A stretch of 64,000 bases of DNA, from positions 6,020,063 through 6,084,062 of the forward strand of contig NC_037255.1 in assembly GCF_000002425.4 (NCBI RefSeq), written 5' to 3'. This document shows, in pieces, positions 1 to 12,785 of this stretch (its first letter is position 1; the number at the start of each line of letters is the position of its first letter). The stretch is from Physcomitrium patens (Eukaryota > Streptophyta > Bryopsida > Funariales > Funariaceae). Position numbers and translations under genes: made by a program. Under the pieces are notes generated by a model. The model was given only the letters and a program-made list of their open reading frames with translations, was not told the DNA's origin and did not search any database.

Positions 1-1185
1 ACCTGCAAAAAACATGGTTCATGCTCTGTTTCCGTAAGGTGTTTTCAGTGATTACTAACAGAGTCAAGGAGACCACAGTTAGGATTCTAATTAGCAATGT
101 AAACGAGAGCCCTTCAATAGGGGAGACAAGACTTACCGAGTCAACTGAAGCAATTACTGATGCTACCATCATCACCGCTGCCGTTTGCCAATGAAACGTG
201 GGAACTCCCCATTGAAATGGATACGGGAAACGGAACCATGCTGAGGTGGAGAGGGCATTCGATACGTCTGTTCGACAACTGCGCATTGTTGCCATTTTCT
301 CTTGGCACTTGGGCGTAAGCACTGCTGTCATGTTTCCTTGTTGGCTGAAGCTACATCCCGAGTAAGTGTACACTTTGGACTCCGTTAGCAGGAAAGCAAA
401 TGCCCATGTCAATGCCAGTCCCAGCGGTACCTGTTTGGCCAAGGTTGCAAGTCAAACCAGGAAGGCTCGGTTTCGGCATGCTCACTCCGGATGATAAGTC
501 AGGTAACACTTCGATTTTTTCAGATTAATCAGCAAAATGAAGAAGGGAAGAATCATCATGAAGAAGTGTGACTTACAGCATACACTTGGAAAATTCGATG
601 GTCGAAGATAGTAATCTTGCGGAGATACTGAAAAGACACGGGCAATGGTCTCAAACTAATTGCATTCTGAAAATTCAGTACCTCAAAAAAAATCCAGTCG
701 CTGTACCATCTAAGCCAAGAGTCCAAATGTGCTCAGCAGGTGTTCAGAAATCCAGTCTGGAAGAGTCTCCAAAACTCTAGAAATCTTCATTGATCGGTCT
801 GGTTTGTTACTGTGGTGGCAAGCGGGGATATACCAGTAGGGGAAGAGGAAAATATCAAAACTAATATGGCTAACTGGTGGAACTTACCAGAGCGAAGAGC
901 ACTAGTAATAGAATCTGTGGGATGCCAATCTCCACGCATCTGCCCACAACTGGAAATCCATAGGCAAAGAAGGCGAGTCCTACAGCTGCCAATGTCGGTG
1001 CTACGACGACTGGATTGATTGCCCTGCACTTAGGCATTCAGAACAGCAGCCTTTTAATGTCACCCAGCACTTGAACTCCATGACTGAGCCACACAAGTAA
1101 GAGTTTAAAGTGGATGACGATAAATTCATCACTAAAAATTAGTACAATATTTACGAGAGTACATTGAGTAAGAAGAAAGCTCGGG

Positions 1186-1237
<52 letters not shown>

Positions 1238-1591
1238 CACACAGAAATGCTTCGCAAAATAGTAGAATCGTTTTGGAGACTCTTCCAGATTCTTGAATTT
1301 CATAAGAAATAGTGAACTGGAGTATTTACTACCAAGCATGTTCGAAACCAGAGCAGGGTGATGCATACTTAATTACCTCAGAAGGAGTGACATAGCTCCA
1401 CTGTATCCCAACAAAGCTTGGAACGCGGAGCCAATGATAATAGCACCTTGCAATTCCCTCATAGTTTTCTTAAACCTCTGCAGAATGCACGAAAGAATCA
1501 CAAGAGTGATTAGTGAGTGGTACAATCGCCTCAGAAACTCCTCATTATACAAGCACATTTGGGAACGACAAAACTCTTAAAAGCCAGGCTA

Positions 1592-1634
<43 letters not shown>

Positions 1635-3005
1635 AAAGAAAGAAGGAACCTCAAGAACGACTAAAATGACTAGGAATTGATTTTTTATAAGAAGTCACTA
1701 ACGTCTTCAGTAAGGCTAGAAAATTCGTGGGAGAAAATGATAGCAAGTGCTGGTGCGAGGTAGACAAACGACGCTCCCTGAATCAGTGGTAACCTTGATC
1801 CGAAGGACGTATGTAATAAAGTAGAGATTCCAGACACCATTAACACGCTTGACACAACTTTAGCTGAGTCCTCCTGTCAAAATTGAAAGCTGGATATCAG
1901 TTCCAGTGTGGACTTTCAGTTTCCTAATATAGAAGACAGCAGAATCTCGGAAGCACGCCGAAGTACAGGTAATGTATGAATCGAGGGGAAGAGTTGCTCA
2001 CAGGCGTCCCGCCCATTGCAGGCACAATAATGAGAGGAATCAAAAGGAGCGAACCAACAATGGAGAAGTAATGTTGAATGCCGTAGAGGATCAACGGAAC
2101 TGCACACACATCCAGAAATTCAGTTCGAAATCGGGATCACGAAGCGAAAGTTGACAAAGCTCCTCTTCAGTTTCTTACCAGGACATCCCCATGCTGCATC
2201 ACTCCCATTCAGAAAACAGACAATTGATCTGGCTTATATTGTGGGCGAAGGCAGCCATTTAGACTTCGATATGATCGAGAAGTGTTCCTTCGTCAGTTCT
2301 GTGCACCACTCAAACCTCAAGGTTTGCTTCCTCTTCTGTTGTAGCTATCATTGCGAAACTCATAAAGATTGTAAGCAAGACATGGGAGTGCTTACCGAGG
2401 CCTGGCGTCTCCCGCAGTTCGTATTTCATGTGCGCGTGCTTCGACATGACATACTGGTCTTCGCCACCTTCCGATTGAGACATGACATCGTCGTTCTGTT
2501 CTTTGAAGACTCGCAGGGGTTCTATTCGCAGCTGACCACTGCTGTTCCTACTCGCGTCTGAGTCCATAGCCTTCGCCTTAGCGGGATTGAAGGGCCCAGG
2601 TGCACCCCGAGTAGCTCCTTTCGAAGGGACTCCTTCACTTTTCTCGTTGCCTTCCTTGGTTCCGTTGGCTTGCACCCCAGCTCTGACACCCTTTGGCGCG
2701 GCTCCAGACTCGAGGTCTTTCGGGGGGGTTGGTTGTTCGGCAGATACAAACTTGGGATTCTTTGGAATGTGAGTACCGTCGGATAGGTTGATTTCAATAT
2801 CGCTGCCATTGCTCGTCCCTCGTTCCATGCCCTTGAAGCCAGTGCGGCGAGCCCAGGAACCCATGGTTGCGCGAGAGTTGTTGCTTTGGCCGTTATTGCT
2901 GGTTGGCCACAGACCTGGTCGCTTTCCTAACGACGGAGACTCTGGGTCGTGATCGCGCGTCTGTGAGATTCTAAGTGGAGGAGACCCGGGCATGCCTGCC
3001 GACAT
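1..3005 (-). CDS. Nucleobase-ascorbate transporter, NAT11/NAT12-like (3' end off window)
   Basis: Multi-pass membrane permease of the NAT/NCS2 family (purines, uracil or ascorbate; substrate unknown for the NAT12 branch). Coding exons read 2396-3005, 2002-2099, 1703-1873, 1377-1477, 888-1023, 577-627, 137-430, then 1-2 going off the window; each is bounded by GT/AG and the phases join. The first ~200 residues are a soluble Pro/Ser/Gly-rich tail with the NAT12-type W-A-R-R-T-G-F motif. Next comes TM1 with the family Gln-His pair (YGIQHYF, Q212-H213), then SRLPLIQGASF, the MRELQGAIIIGSAFQ helix and INPVVVAPT. The TM8 signature lies beyond position 1. The start is the ATG at 3005 (MSAGMPG); the frame is open further upstream to 3062 but has no earlier ATG. 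About 487 of an expected ~700 residues are present. Family is certain; orthology to NAT12 is likely from the long N-tail. Confidence 0.93.
1186..1243. repeat. Compound (AC)n(AT)n(AG)n microsatellite in a NAT intron
   Basis: Three dinucleotide tracts lie head to tail, AC then AT then AG, followed by a short AC tail. They sit in the intron between the NAT exons at 888-1023 and 1377-1477. The splice sites on both sides are intact. Confidence 0.9.
1597..1631. repeat. (TA)n microsatellite in a NAT intron
   Basis: A pure TA tract of about 17 units lies between the NAT exons at 1377-1477 and 1703-1873. Confidence 0.9.
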
Positions 3006-4200
3006 CGCTGACCACACTCTAGAATCTCTGCCGCTGCCTCTTCGCTCACACTGGCTCCGCACATTGGCGGCCGAAGGGTTGGACGGGCGAGAATAATACT
3101 AAAAGGGTATCTACCACACCTGCTTGGAGGCAAAAATGCTCACTCCCCTGGCAAGACCAGCCTTGGCCACAATGTGGTGTGTTTATCCGCACGAAGACGA
3201 AACCATTCCAGCCAACAGCACCACTGCAGCAAACAATTCGAAATATATGTAAATCCGAATTTAAACTAGAAAATTTTGCTTAGAGAGGGAGACAAGGGAG
3301 GGTGAAATAACAAAGTATTGCCAAAAATTCCTCTGTGCGCATCACATTCCTCGACCGATCGGCTTTCTGCGAACTTTTGTCAGATATAATGCTATTTTCA
3401 GAGGTGACCATATTTCATCAACTTTGATGGAAAGTTGCTCTGGCTTTTGGACACAGAAGATCGAAGATAGAACCAATACATTCCAGATTTTGCAAACTCG
3501 TTCACTAGTTACTAAAACCAGAGATATAAAGGCATCCCATCCAATGCCGCATTCAAGACATTCAGTAGCAAAGAGCGACTGTGAGTTGTACACTGCCCTC
3601 TAGGCCGAGACACGGTTTCGCGATGAAGGCTCTCAAAACTCGTACGAAACGGGATCAACGAACTACGCTTCAACCTAAAAACAATGATCACTTCAGCAAC
3701 AATGATGATTCACCAAACATTCAACAGTTTGAAGTTTTATAGGTCCTATTTGAACACGCATTTATTTTCAGTGGCACGGCCGGCAATGAACTCACCGACT
3801 CTAGAGAAAATCACGAGTACCTGAGAGGGAAAAAAAATATGAGACCTGCAGTAGAGTGGTACGAAGTCAAGCTATCTGCACGAGGACAGGACTACACTGC
3901 TCCAGCCGACGACCCTGCTACATTAAACAGACAAGGACCGGCCAGGAAATGGCTTGTTTAGAACGACACCGAGGTGGCGAAAACAGCTCGAGCCACGAAA
4001 GTCAAAGCAGAACTGTGGAATGATCCCCCACTATGCAGCAACTCCAACGCCAGCACTTTCAATGCGCATAGCTCACAAACCGAACACGATCACCAGTTCA
4101 AAGGCAAATTTCGCGGCAGAGGATTGACCCCAAAAACCCGCCCGGGAACGAATGGCGTTCGGAGAGGAGGAAAAAAGCTCTTGTAATAAAAAAGCAGCAA

Positions 4201-4240
4201 GCAGGCAGGCAGGCGAACAGACAGACAGGCAGACAGACAG
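4201..4240. repeat. (GGCA)/(GACA)n tetranucleotide tract
   Basis: An imperfect tract of GCAG and ACAG units upstream of the NAT gene. A complementary-type TCTG tract occurs 1.6 kb to the right. Confidence 0.85.
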
Positions 4241-4739
4241 CGATGATAATACACTCCAACGACGTCAGTGTCGCCAGATGACTTGAGTCAGACTCCTAGA
4301 ACCTCGTCCCAGGAGGGGCTTGATCGAGTTACTGACTCCAACCCGCGAGCGGATAGAGCCCATTCTCCGAGAGGGGTGCACCACTAGAGGCTAGCAACAG
4401 CGCGCGGTAACATCACCACGTAAAGAATCACTTTAAGAGCTAGTAGCTATGAGTCCCAGCCGGCCATTCCATGTCATGCTGCAGTGCTCACTGAGTCACT
4501 ACAAGTCAGACGCCGCACATGAGCATATCTGGCGCCACGGCACCCTCATCATCATCGTCACCACCACCACCCCTAACGCTTGCTCGTCTCTCTCTCTCAC
4601 ACACACTCACTTCGTCCCCTCTTCAATCTACAATCCTCGTCTCGTCTCACCCCGTCCCCTTCTGTCTGGTCTCCTTTTCCCACATGCAATGTCTACGAAA
4701 GTCGTTGGGAGCATCTTCCCACCTGCCTCTGCTGCTCCG

Positions 4740-4937
4740 TCAGGGGAGCCCTGGGCTGTTTGATCGTACCCGAACAAGCTCTACGCCCCCCGTGTTTCGT
4801 AGCTCGTAGCTGCCAGTAGGCTCATCCTCGCTCGAAAAGATACGACCACTCCGAGCGTTGCCGAAACTGCTGTACAGGAGTCTCTCTGTGTTCGGTGAGC
4901 TACTGCGTAGCTTGTACGAGTTGAAATCATGGCCCAT
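4740..4937 (-). other. Possible short coding exon or small ORF, unrecognised
   Basis: The frame from an ATG at 4937 encodes 65 residues, Ser/Arg-rich, beginning MGHDFNSYKLR, with a run SSEDEPTGSYELR and ending in NSPGLP. Composition is more protein-like than the neighbouring chance frames. I recognise no family. It could be the first exon of a minus-strand gene (a GTACGA donor lies near its end) or a chance frame in GC-richer DNA. Confidence 0.2.
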
Positions 4938-5866
4938 AACGTCGCTGCATGATGTTGATGCACTTGGCCCAGGCCGCGGTGCCTGTTCGTCCAAACCAAA
5001 GGAATCTAATACGAACCGATGCTCGGAGCCGAACAGAGTCTGGTTCGAACACCGTCTGGATACTCGTTTCGATGTTTTCTTGTCTAAGAAAATCTCGGAT
5101 AATTAACCATGTTATCCAGTTTGTAAAATATGGGAAAATTGCCTACAAAGCGAACGCACTGTGGCTTTCAAATAATTGCTGTGGGCTGCATCATGTGCTT
5201 TTGTTCCCGTTCCTGTCATGATTGTGTGTGGTTAAACTATTGGGTAAATGATAGGGGATCTGTGCCAAGTTAAAATACAACGAAGGCGTGAAATATGATA
5301 TATGTACTGAATGAAGACGGATGACAATGGAAGAGAAGGGGCGTGCTCCTCGAATTGTAGCATGTTGCATCATCAAGCTCCACATCACTGAGCACTTCTA
5401 AAATAATGGTATATTTTTAATTTAAACAAAAAAAACAAAAAAACAAGAAAAAAACAATTTTTGCACAATATCGTGTATTAGGCAACTTTTCCGAGTCCAT
5501 TCATTCAGAATATCAACGCGTCTCACAAAACAATCTACCCAGCACACCTCACCTGATTTCTAAACTTGTGAAGTGGCATACCAAACTCCTTATCCTCGCA
5601 TTACGAAATATATTCCCTACAGGATTGCGGTTAATAAACTACCTGAGATTTAGAATCAACCCTTCAGGTAAAAATGTGGAATAGTGTGGAATTATACGTC
5701 GAGGTGAAGACCGCATCTCATTCCAGAGCCACGACACGGCTTCGACCCTGCCGGCGATGAATCTCAGGCCTCCGGCAGCGGTAACGCCCCCAAGCAATGC
5801 AAGGGAGGAAGGGAGTAAGCGAATGCAGGTGTGTGTGTGTGTGAGTGTGGTAGTGGGTGAGTGAGA

Positions 5867-5912
5867 GTCTGTCTGTCTGTCTGTCTGTCTGTCAAGGTCT
5901 GTCTGTCTGTCA
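5867..5912. repeat. (TCTG)n tetranucleotide tract
   Basis: Six TCTG units, then CAAGG, then three more units and CAAGG again. The interrupted pattern looks like slippage followed by local duplication. Confidence 0.88.
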
Positions 5913-6174
5913 AGGACATGTGTGTCAGAACGAGAGTTGGGCCCATTTCCCAATTCGACTCCTGGTCGTCATCAAAGCTCCACATCTGCCTGTGCATGCC
6001 TGCCTGCAAGCCTGCTGCCTGCGTGCTTGCTTGCTTCAATAATTGGGTTGCAGGGTGAGGACATCTTTCACCTCGGAGCTGCAGTTGCGATGCGATGCTC
6101 GCTCAACCCCGCACAAAAACTCGCCTCCTCGCCGATCTCCTACTCCTGCTTCCACTGCTCTTTCATACACAAAT

Positions 6175-6206
6175 TGATAGATAGATAGATAGATAGATGG
6201 ATAGAT
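6175..6206. repeat. (GATA)n tract
   Basis: About seven GATA units with one GATG variant, at the border where GC-richer DNA gives way to the AT-rich block. Confidence 0.85.
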
Positions 6207-6709
6207 CGATTCACTCGGCATGTATGCTCCTCAGTTGAAGTGTGGTGGCTTCGTAGTTCTGGTTTTTTCAGTTTGGGTTGGGGTTGGTGTCTGATTGTGC
6301 AACAGCAGAGTGATAGCTTGTGGCGATGTTGTAATTAGGGTAAGAATTATACGCAAATGTCGATGCACAAAACAACAGTGCTCATATATTCAATCAACAT
6401 TGGAATCATTTTGCGATCATTTCTTGTATGTACATGGTAAATTATTGTTGTTACTTTTTTTTTTCTCTTTACATGAATTATGCCATGACTTTTGACACAC
6501 ACTTAATATCTGTGTTTTAAATAAATGATGAAGCTTGCAAGCATTACAAACACGTATGTATGTATGTTTGTAGGTAAATACATAAAGTTTCAATTTAAAG
6601 AATATTTCTGGCATAAAAAATTTAGTGACAACTTTTAAAAAATGCTGAACATATCACCATTTTACATACTTATAATACTTTAATTCAATAAAATTTCAAT
6701 TGGTTTTAA

Positions 6710-6752
<43 letters not shown>

Positions 6753-8422
6753 CATACATACACACACACAAATATGTAACTTGATATTTACTCAGAATTG
6801 TAACTTATTAGATACATAGATAGATTTGATATACAAAGTTAATACAATTAAAAGTAAATATAGAGATGATGCAAATTAAAGGACTCATTTAGAATTCTTA
6901 ATTTATCATAAGTAAATCCTTATATAAATATAAAATAAAATAAAGAAACATGATTATTAAGATACATTATAAAAAGACATGATTTTTTCTTAAATGGATA
7001 AGATAAGTGTCTTACTTGTCTGCCTACAATGATATGCTAACACTTTGCAGAAACTTATGTTGTAGTGGTTTCACAAGATCCAAACATTATTAAAGTGTTA
7101 ATCATAAAAGGTAGTCAAAATTACTTGTTTATATCATTAGTCAGAAATCTATAATCACATATTAAACCAGTTACCTTTAAGCATAATAAAATATCCATGT
7201 AGATGTAAGTACATGTCTTGTAAAAACTTCTATCCAAAATTCAAATTTTGAGCATAGCTCAAATAAAACTACTTCTAAAATAAATTTAAATTTAAAAATT
7301 GAATATCAATTTATTTTTAATTCATTCAGAGTAATTTTTTCTCTGTTACCAACAATTACAGTGTTGAGCAATATTATGCAAAACAAATTACCATATATTA
7401 GACATTTGATTAAACTCCTTATACATAAAAAAGTATTGTATATATGTAAAAAGGAAAAATCTATTGAAAGTTTTCAAAAACATGTATTCATTGTCGAAAA
7501 ATCTCTATGTTTTCTTTTGAACAAGAAACTTTTTGTCTACTACTACTACTACTACTTCTTCTTCTTCTTCTTTTGGTTTTTTTTGGATTCATCAGACTTT
7601 CAATGACACAAAGGTATTCTTAAGGAATTTAAATGTTTAAAAACTTAAATTAAATGACATTTTCAACATCCATTCCATCTACTTTTAAAACTTGTACAAC
7701 AATCATGCTGTAGTACCTTTAAACCTAATACGCAAATTTCAATGATTTTAGTGGAGGTTGGTAGTGTAGTCAAAAAGATTTTGAAATTTTCATCTAAAAT
7801 GTACTTTAGAAACCTGAATAATAATCAATTTACAAATTTATTATCAGCAGCATTTTAAAAGTGTGTACCAATCTCTGAGATAATCAACTGATTGAATATT
7901 TTTTAACATACAAAAACAAGTTTAAATATTGCAATAAATTGCATAAAATCTATTCTTGTTTATAATTCAAAAAAATGACATACGATTGTATATGATACAA
8001 TCGTAATTCATTATATTGAAATAAAATTAGAAAGTTTTGAATCCAAATCTACAAACTTTAGACTTCCAGTTCATTGAGTTGTCAAACGTTTTAGAAAACA
8101 TTAACTGGATTTTGACGCAAGTAAATTTTCAAATCATAAACATCCTTTCAGAGCTTTGTTTAATCCAGTACTCCAAATTGCAAAAATATTCCAATGTTCG
8201 TATTTTCAAAATGTGATACTTCTAGTAACTTAAATCAATCCACCAAACTTTTTTTTTTATGAAGCACCAACTTCTTAACTCAATACTATTGTGTAACCTT
8301 GATATGCATTACATGAAGGCTGTGTAACCCCTTCCAACAAATGTACAGGAAGGGAAAAACAAAATTTAAAAAATCAAAAATCAAAACAAAGAAACTGCTT
8401 ATCATTTCTTACAATAAATTCG
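6207..8422. other. AT-rich intergenic DNA, no gene seen
   Basis: There is no open frame with protein-like composition. It contains a long TA/CA microsatellite at about 6714-6770, scattered homopolymers and a short CTT run near 7555. No transposon protein remnant could be read on either strand. Confidence 0.7.
7981..8005. repeat. Perfect 11-bp inverted repeat with 3-nt loop
   Basis: TACGATTGTAT, then ATG, then its exact reverse complement. It is the only clean hairpin noticed in this AT-rich block and keeps a CG on each arm. Function unknown; it could be a chance palindrome or the remains of a small transposon end. Confidence 0.6.
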
Positions 8423-9087
8423 ATCAAATCACCCAACTTAACCAAAAAAATGGTTATAAAGGAAAAGTTACTAACAAAATGAATCAATCATGCAACATAG
8501 GTATTCAATTCTTTAAGTAAAAAAAAATCTACACAAAATCTCAGATATGAAAATTTCATAAAAATTAATGACATACAAAACCACTCTTTTGTGTGACAAA
8601 ACCACCCATGTAATGTGAAATGGTACAATGCAAAAGAGACTACACAGTGCAAAAGTGGGCTTAAAGCCCCAACATCAGCACCAATAACAAAAATACATTA
8701 ATAACAAAATACAGAACAAAATATCTGCATTGGTGTTGTGTTGAATAATGAAGTGCAGCTATGACTAAAGCAAAAAAATTAAATAAATATGCAAATAGAT
8801 AAAAAGGCTCAATTGGTGCTGCACTACACTACTAAGGAATGTGAGGAAGAATTAAAAAACATAGAAAATGTAACTTTTTTTAAAATAATAATATAAGGCA
8901 AAGCTCCCATTAGGCAAGGCCACCATGGGGCTCTATAATAGAGTGTTCCCATTTGGTCTACTTGGATTTGGGGGGGGGGGGGGGCTTCTATCATTGTGAG
9001 CCACAGCCTTGGTATATCATAGCCATGGCTGCCCAGTACTAAAGCCCATTCCCTAACAATGAAAAAGCAAGAGCCCACCCAATCATG

Positions 9088-9121
<34 letters not shown>

Positions 9122-10889
9122 TAAGCTTTATTTCTACATACTACCAGACAAAGAATAATACTTGAAGTACTCAAAATACTCTGGGAAACTAAAGCTTGGA
9201 GGGGTCTGTGTAGATGAAACAGCATAATAGATGAAAGGGGAACAAAGTAAGGCTGCTGGTGACCATGTGAGAGTGGTAACATAAGAGAGCTTTGCACCCA
9301 CTTCTTTTCCTTTCCTTTTTTTTTTTTTTTTTTTTTTTGTGGTCTTGTTATACTAATAAAACTATGTTTCATTTTCTCTAAAAGGTGAACAAAAATATGG
9401 GAGTGTGCTCTAAAAGTAAAAACAGGGTTTAATAGCCATTCTTTCTGACTTTTTGTTCTTCAAGCTCCTTACCCTGGCCTCTATTTCATATTGCTGATTA
9501 TGAATACCCTACTTCTCCCCACCTGAGATAATCCTACTGAGATAGTTGGATCATATCCATTACCAACATGCAAAGGCTTCTCCCTTTCATTCCCCACATG
9601 CTTGCATTTATATGTGTATCTCAAAAAGTCCAAAAAGGATTGGAAAAGTTGAATATGCACACTCATATACTAAAGAATTTCCTTGTATGTATCACAAGTT
9701 TTCAACATGTTCATGAACCTCATTCAACATAGTTTTTCAACACATTCATAAACCTCATTCAACATAGTTATTGATAAAAGTGCTTGTTTGCATATATATA
9801 TATATATATATATCTATATCTATACATCAACATGCATGCATATTTTTTCCTTAAGTTGGTGATACTATAGCACAACTTGTAGAAAGAAGTAGAAGAATAA
9901 CAAAATCTTGGTAAAAGAATTTTTTTTCTTACAATACACATATCAATGTATTATAAAAATAACTACTATAGGCTAAAAGCCTATACATGTTATACTTCAT
10001 TTTTCTAAAAACTCTTGTTATGTAAAATTCAAATATCCTCTAATAAATTTAATTTTAAGAACATTGTTGCAATATGTAGATTATAGTTTGAGAATGCACT
10101 AGACATTTAGCTATGGAAGTAATAGTATCTAAAAATGAGTAGGTAATTTCAAATTGGTCTTTTCTACCACCTACTTGTATATGCAAATTACTAACTTAGA
10201 ACTAAATCATTCAAATTGCTTACTTGTACAAAGGTGCACTCACAAATATTAAATTATAAATAAAATATAGATATTAAAAATTTAAAAATCCTAAGCAAGA
10301 ATCACACTAATCTTATTGCCTTTCAAATTACATTGTTTATAAATCTTATTTTTCTTTCCTTATAGAAGAGTTGTTTTATATATTTTAAATTGCATTTTTT
10401 ATAAAATATATAAAATTTTAAAAAACTCTAAAAATTGTCTCTCTAATTTCATACTCTAATTTTTAAAAAACCCTCTATTATTTGTAGTTGCATATTTCTA
10501 TGCTTCAAGGTCTAATTTCAACTTAGTCTTACAAATGGTCCTCTTTAGATATAAATCTAATAATTTTTATGGTAGTTTTTACAAAAAACTACTTTTAACT
10601 TAATCTTAATATAATTAAATTTATTTCATATTTTATCCATTTTTTTATTTTTCTATTTATGATCCTACTAAGAAGATAGAAGTTCTTAAATAAAATAAAA
10701 ACAACATATGATATTTAATTTTTAACTATCTCCAATTTATTAGCTATAATTTTTATTAAAATTCTTATTAAATTTTTTATTAAGCATTTTTATGTATTTT
10801 ATTCTTCATCTATACTTTCACCTAATAATTAAATTATAATACAATCATAGGGAAAGAAAGGAACTATTATTGTTAACATTTTTAATTAT
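8423..10889. other. CpG-free AT-rich DNA, probably a very old repeat
   Basis: Reading line by line, no CG dinucleotide occurs in these 2467 bases, although C and G are otherwise well represented (for example 8880-9060). This is the expected end state of long CpG methylation. It contains a G homopolymer at about 8970-8984, a poly-T at about 9318-9340 and a ~35-bp tandem duplication at about 9699-9768. No coding capacity is recognisable. Confidence 0.75.
9699..9768. repeat. Tandem duplication of a ~35-bp unit
   Basis: Two neighbouring copies share CATAAACCTCATTCAACATAG-type sequence with a few substitutions. The unit is not seen elsewhere in the window. Confidence 0.7.
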
Positions 10890-11291
10890 CGTTATTTATA
10901 AATTAATTTTTATATTATTTTTCAAAGATAATTTTTAAAAATAGATTCAAATTTTTTATCAAAAAATATTTTCATAATATATTAAATTATTGTTAAAATT
11001 TCAAATCATGCATCCACTATTCAAAGTTATAAATACAATATATGTTATAGCATGATATTTTAATAAGTACCAAAATATCTAAAGATCTGTAAGATATATT
11101 CTTTCATGATAATATTTTCTTTTACAACTATTCATATTTTATTTAAGACAATAAAAAAGACATTCACAACCATTTCACTTTAAATGTGTAAAGTTTTAGA
11201 TGGATAGATTACATTACTAAATAACCAAAGATTTGATCTAATAAAGTAATTAGGCAAAAGATTACAAACCATGCCAACTTTCTACACCAAT
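10890..11291. other. AT-rich DNA left of the retrotransposon nest
   Basis: No gene or recognisable transposon protein. It borders the first LTR of the chromovirus nest. Confidence 0.5.
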
Positions 11292-11796
11292 TGTCAAAGA
11301 TTTGAATCTCGAAGAAAAAAATCCTTAATACACTCTTATATCACTTAAAAGAAATAGAAAGTCACTCAAAGATGATACGGTATTAAACTAAAATGGCTAT
11401 TATCAAAGACAAGAACAATAGAAAGTCTTGCAATAAGACTAAAGACTAAAAAGGCATTGACAAGAATGAAAAAAGCTTCATTCTTGCCTCCATATATACT
11501 CTTAACTAAGGACTATGTGGCAATCTCCTATAGGACCTCCAAAATGTCTTGATTTTGTAGGACACATATCTTAACTTGCAAGGCAAGTTTTTTATATGTA
11601 CGCTACATAGTTAAGTTTTTTCGTAAGCTATCAACATATGTTTAATTTATTAACTAAGTTTTTAACCTACCAATGAACTACAAATACATATAAAATCAAA
11701 ATAACATCTATAGAGCTTTTAAAAAGCTTCTCTAAAAAATATTATGAAATAAATCTACTTTTATATATTTCTATTTAATCATATAGATAAATATTA

Positions 11797-11834
<38 letters not shown>

Positions 11835-11838
11835 GATA
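11292..11838 (-). mobile_element. LTR of chromovirus family A, element 0 (3' LTR)
   Basis: 547 bp, clearly related to the LTRs at 12210, 25476, 31638 and 32678. The minus-strand left end is TATCACAAA, decayed from the family's TGTCACGGAC; the right end reads as TGTCAAAG on the plus strand. A polypurine tract adjoins it at 11839. It contains an AT microsatellite near 11801-11830. Confidence 0.85.
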
Positions 11839-12209
11839 TTATCCTCCTTTCTAGAGATGAATTCCATAAACAATGGTCTTCATATGTTGCGGATATCTAA
11901 GATGCAACAAATTATATTTGCCACATACTTTGATCTTTGTTCTCTTCAAAGATGGTTGATAGGTCCTCTCAACCATCTATAATTTCCTATATGAAGGCAA
12001 AAAAATCACCTTGTTATTTGGTCATTATTGAGGCCTTTGTAACTTCTTTCAAATAAAACATTTAGAATACTATCAAAAATTGTTCTCACTTCTAATAAAA
12101 TCAACTAACATCAGAAGCCTCTTCATAAATCATGTTATTAAATATATTATAATTTTCCATTTATTTGAGGTAATATATGTCGTTCTTAACAATCTTTATT
12201 TTAATTACG
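11839..12209 (-). mobile_element. 3' internal stub of chromovirus element 0
   Basis: Begins (minus strand) at a polypurine tract and runs parallel to 12771-13150 of element 1 with many C-to-T and G-to-A differences. It stops at 12209, where element 1's LTR starts, so element 1 inserted here. The remaining 5' part of element 0 is not recognisable in the window. Confidence 0.75.
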
Positions 12210-12770
12210 TATTAAGGATAAGAACTCGATGAAAAAATAATTCAGACAAGTGAGCCTTCATTCAAAGAAAGGTAACAAAATATAAATAAACAATAATGTA
12301 TATTGAAAGAGAAACTGGAATGGCTATTGCCAAAAGACAAAAAAACTAGAGACCCTTGAAACTAGACTAGAAGCAAGAAAGGAGTTGACAAGAGTGAAGA
12401 AGCCTTCACTCTTGTCTCTATATATACTATCTAACTAAGGGCTATGTGGCGACGTTCTATAGGACCTCCAATATGTGTTGACTTTGTAGGACACATGCCT
12501 TGACTTATAAGGCAAGTTTTTCTATGTGTGGGCCACATAGTTAGCTTGATCTTCAAGCTAACAACATGTGTGGCTCATGGCCAACTTCTTGACCACGTTT
12601 TTAATCCAAAAAGTCAATTAAAGACACCTATGAAGTCAAAGCAGCGTCTATAAAGCTTCTAAGAAGCTTCCATATTAAATACTATAGAATTAACTTATTT
12701 TTACCTACTTTTACTTACTTCTACCTATTTGTATATATAATTACTAGCTTACATGATTATGTCCGTGACA
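12210..12770 (-). repeat. 3' LTR of element 1
   Basis: 561 bp. The minus-strand start is TGTCACGGACAT and the end corresponds to ATGTCCTTGACA in the sister copy at 31638, so the family LTR has near-matching inverted ends. It holds the most GC-preserved version of the family LTR in the window. Confidence 0.85.
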
Positions 12771-12785
12771 TTATCCCCCCTTCTA
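12771..12785 (-). other. Polypurine tract of element 1
   Basis: The minus strand reads GAAGGGGGGATAA directly before the TG of the 3' LTR, the plus-strand primer position expected for LTR retrotransposons. The same position is GGAGGATAA in element 0 and decayed to GGCAAAATAA in element 2. Confidence 0.8.

Larger units (their letters stand above)
3006..6200. other. Upstream region of the NAT gene, no confident gene
   Basis: This has genic base composition but no reading frame that I can assign. It should hold the NAT 5' UTR and promoter (minus strand); 5' UTR introns are possible but none can be placed with confidence. Short open frames on both strands look like chance frames in low-complexity CT- or CA-rich DNA. 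Two tetranucleotide tracts and one gene-like minus-strand frame are listed separately. Confidence 0.5.

Noticed and set aside
3006-3062. Longer N-terminus for the NAT protein
   Set aside because: The in-frame extension begins with GTG, not ATG; plant nuclear genes start at ATG, and the ATG at 3005 fits the family.
8824-9372. 182-residue minus-strand frame
   Set aside because: It runs through poly-Lys, a TA microsatellite (repeated Tyr-Ile) and a G homopolymer, and lacks any domain.
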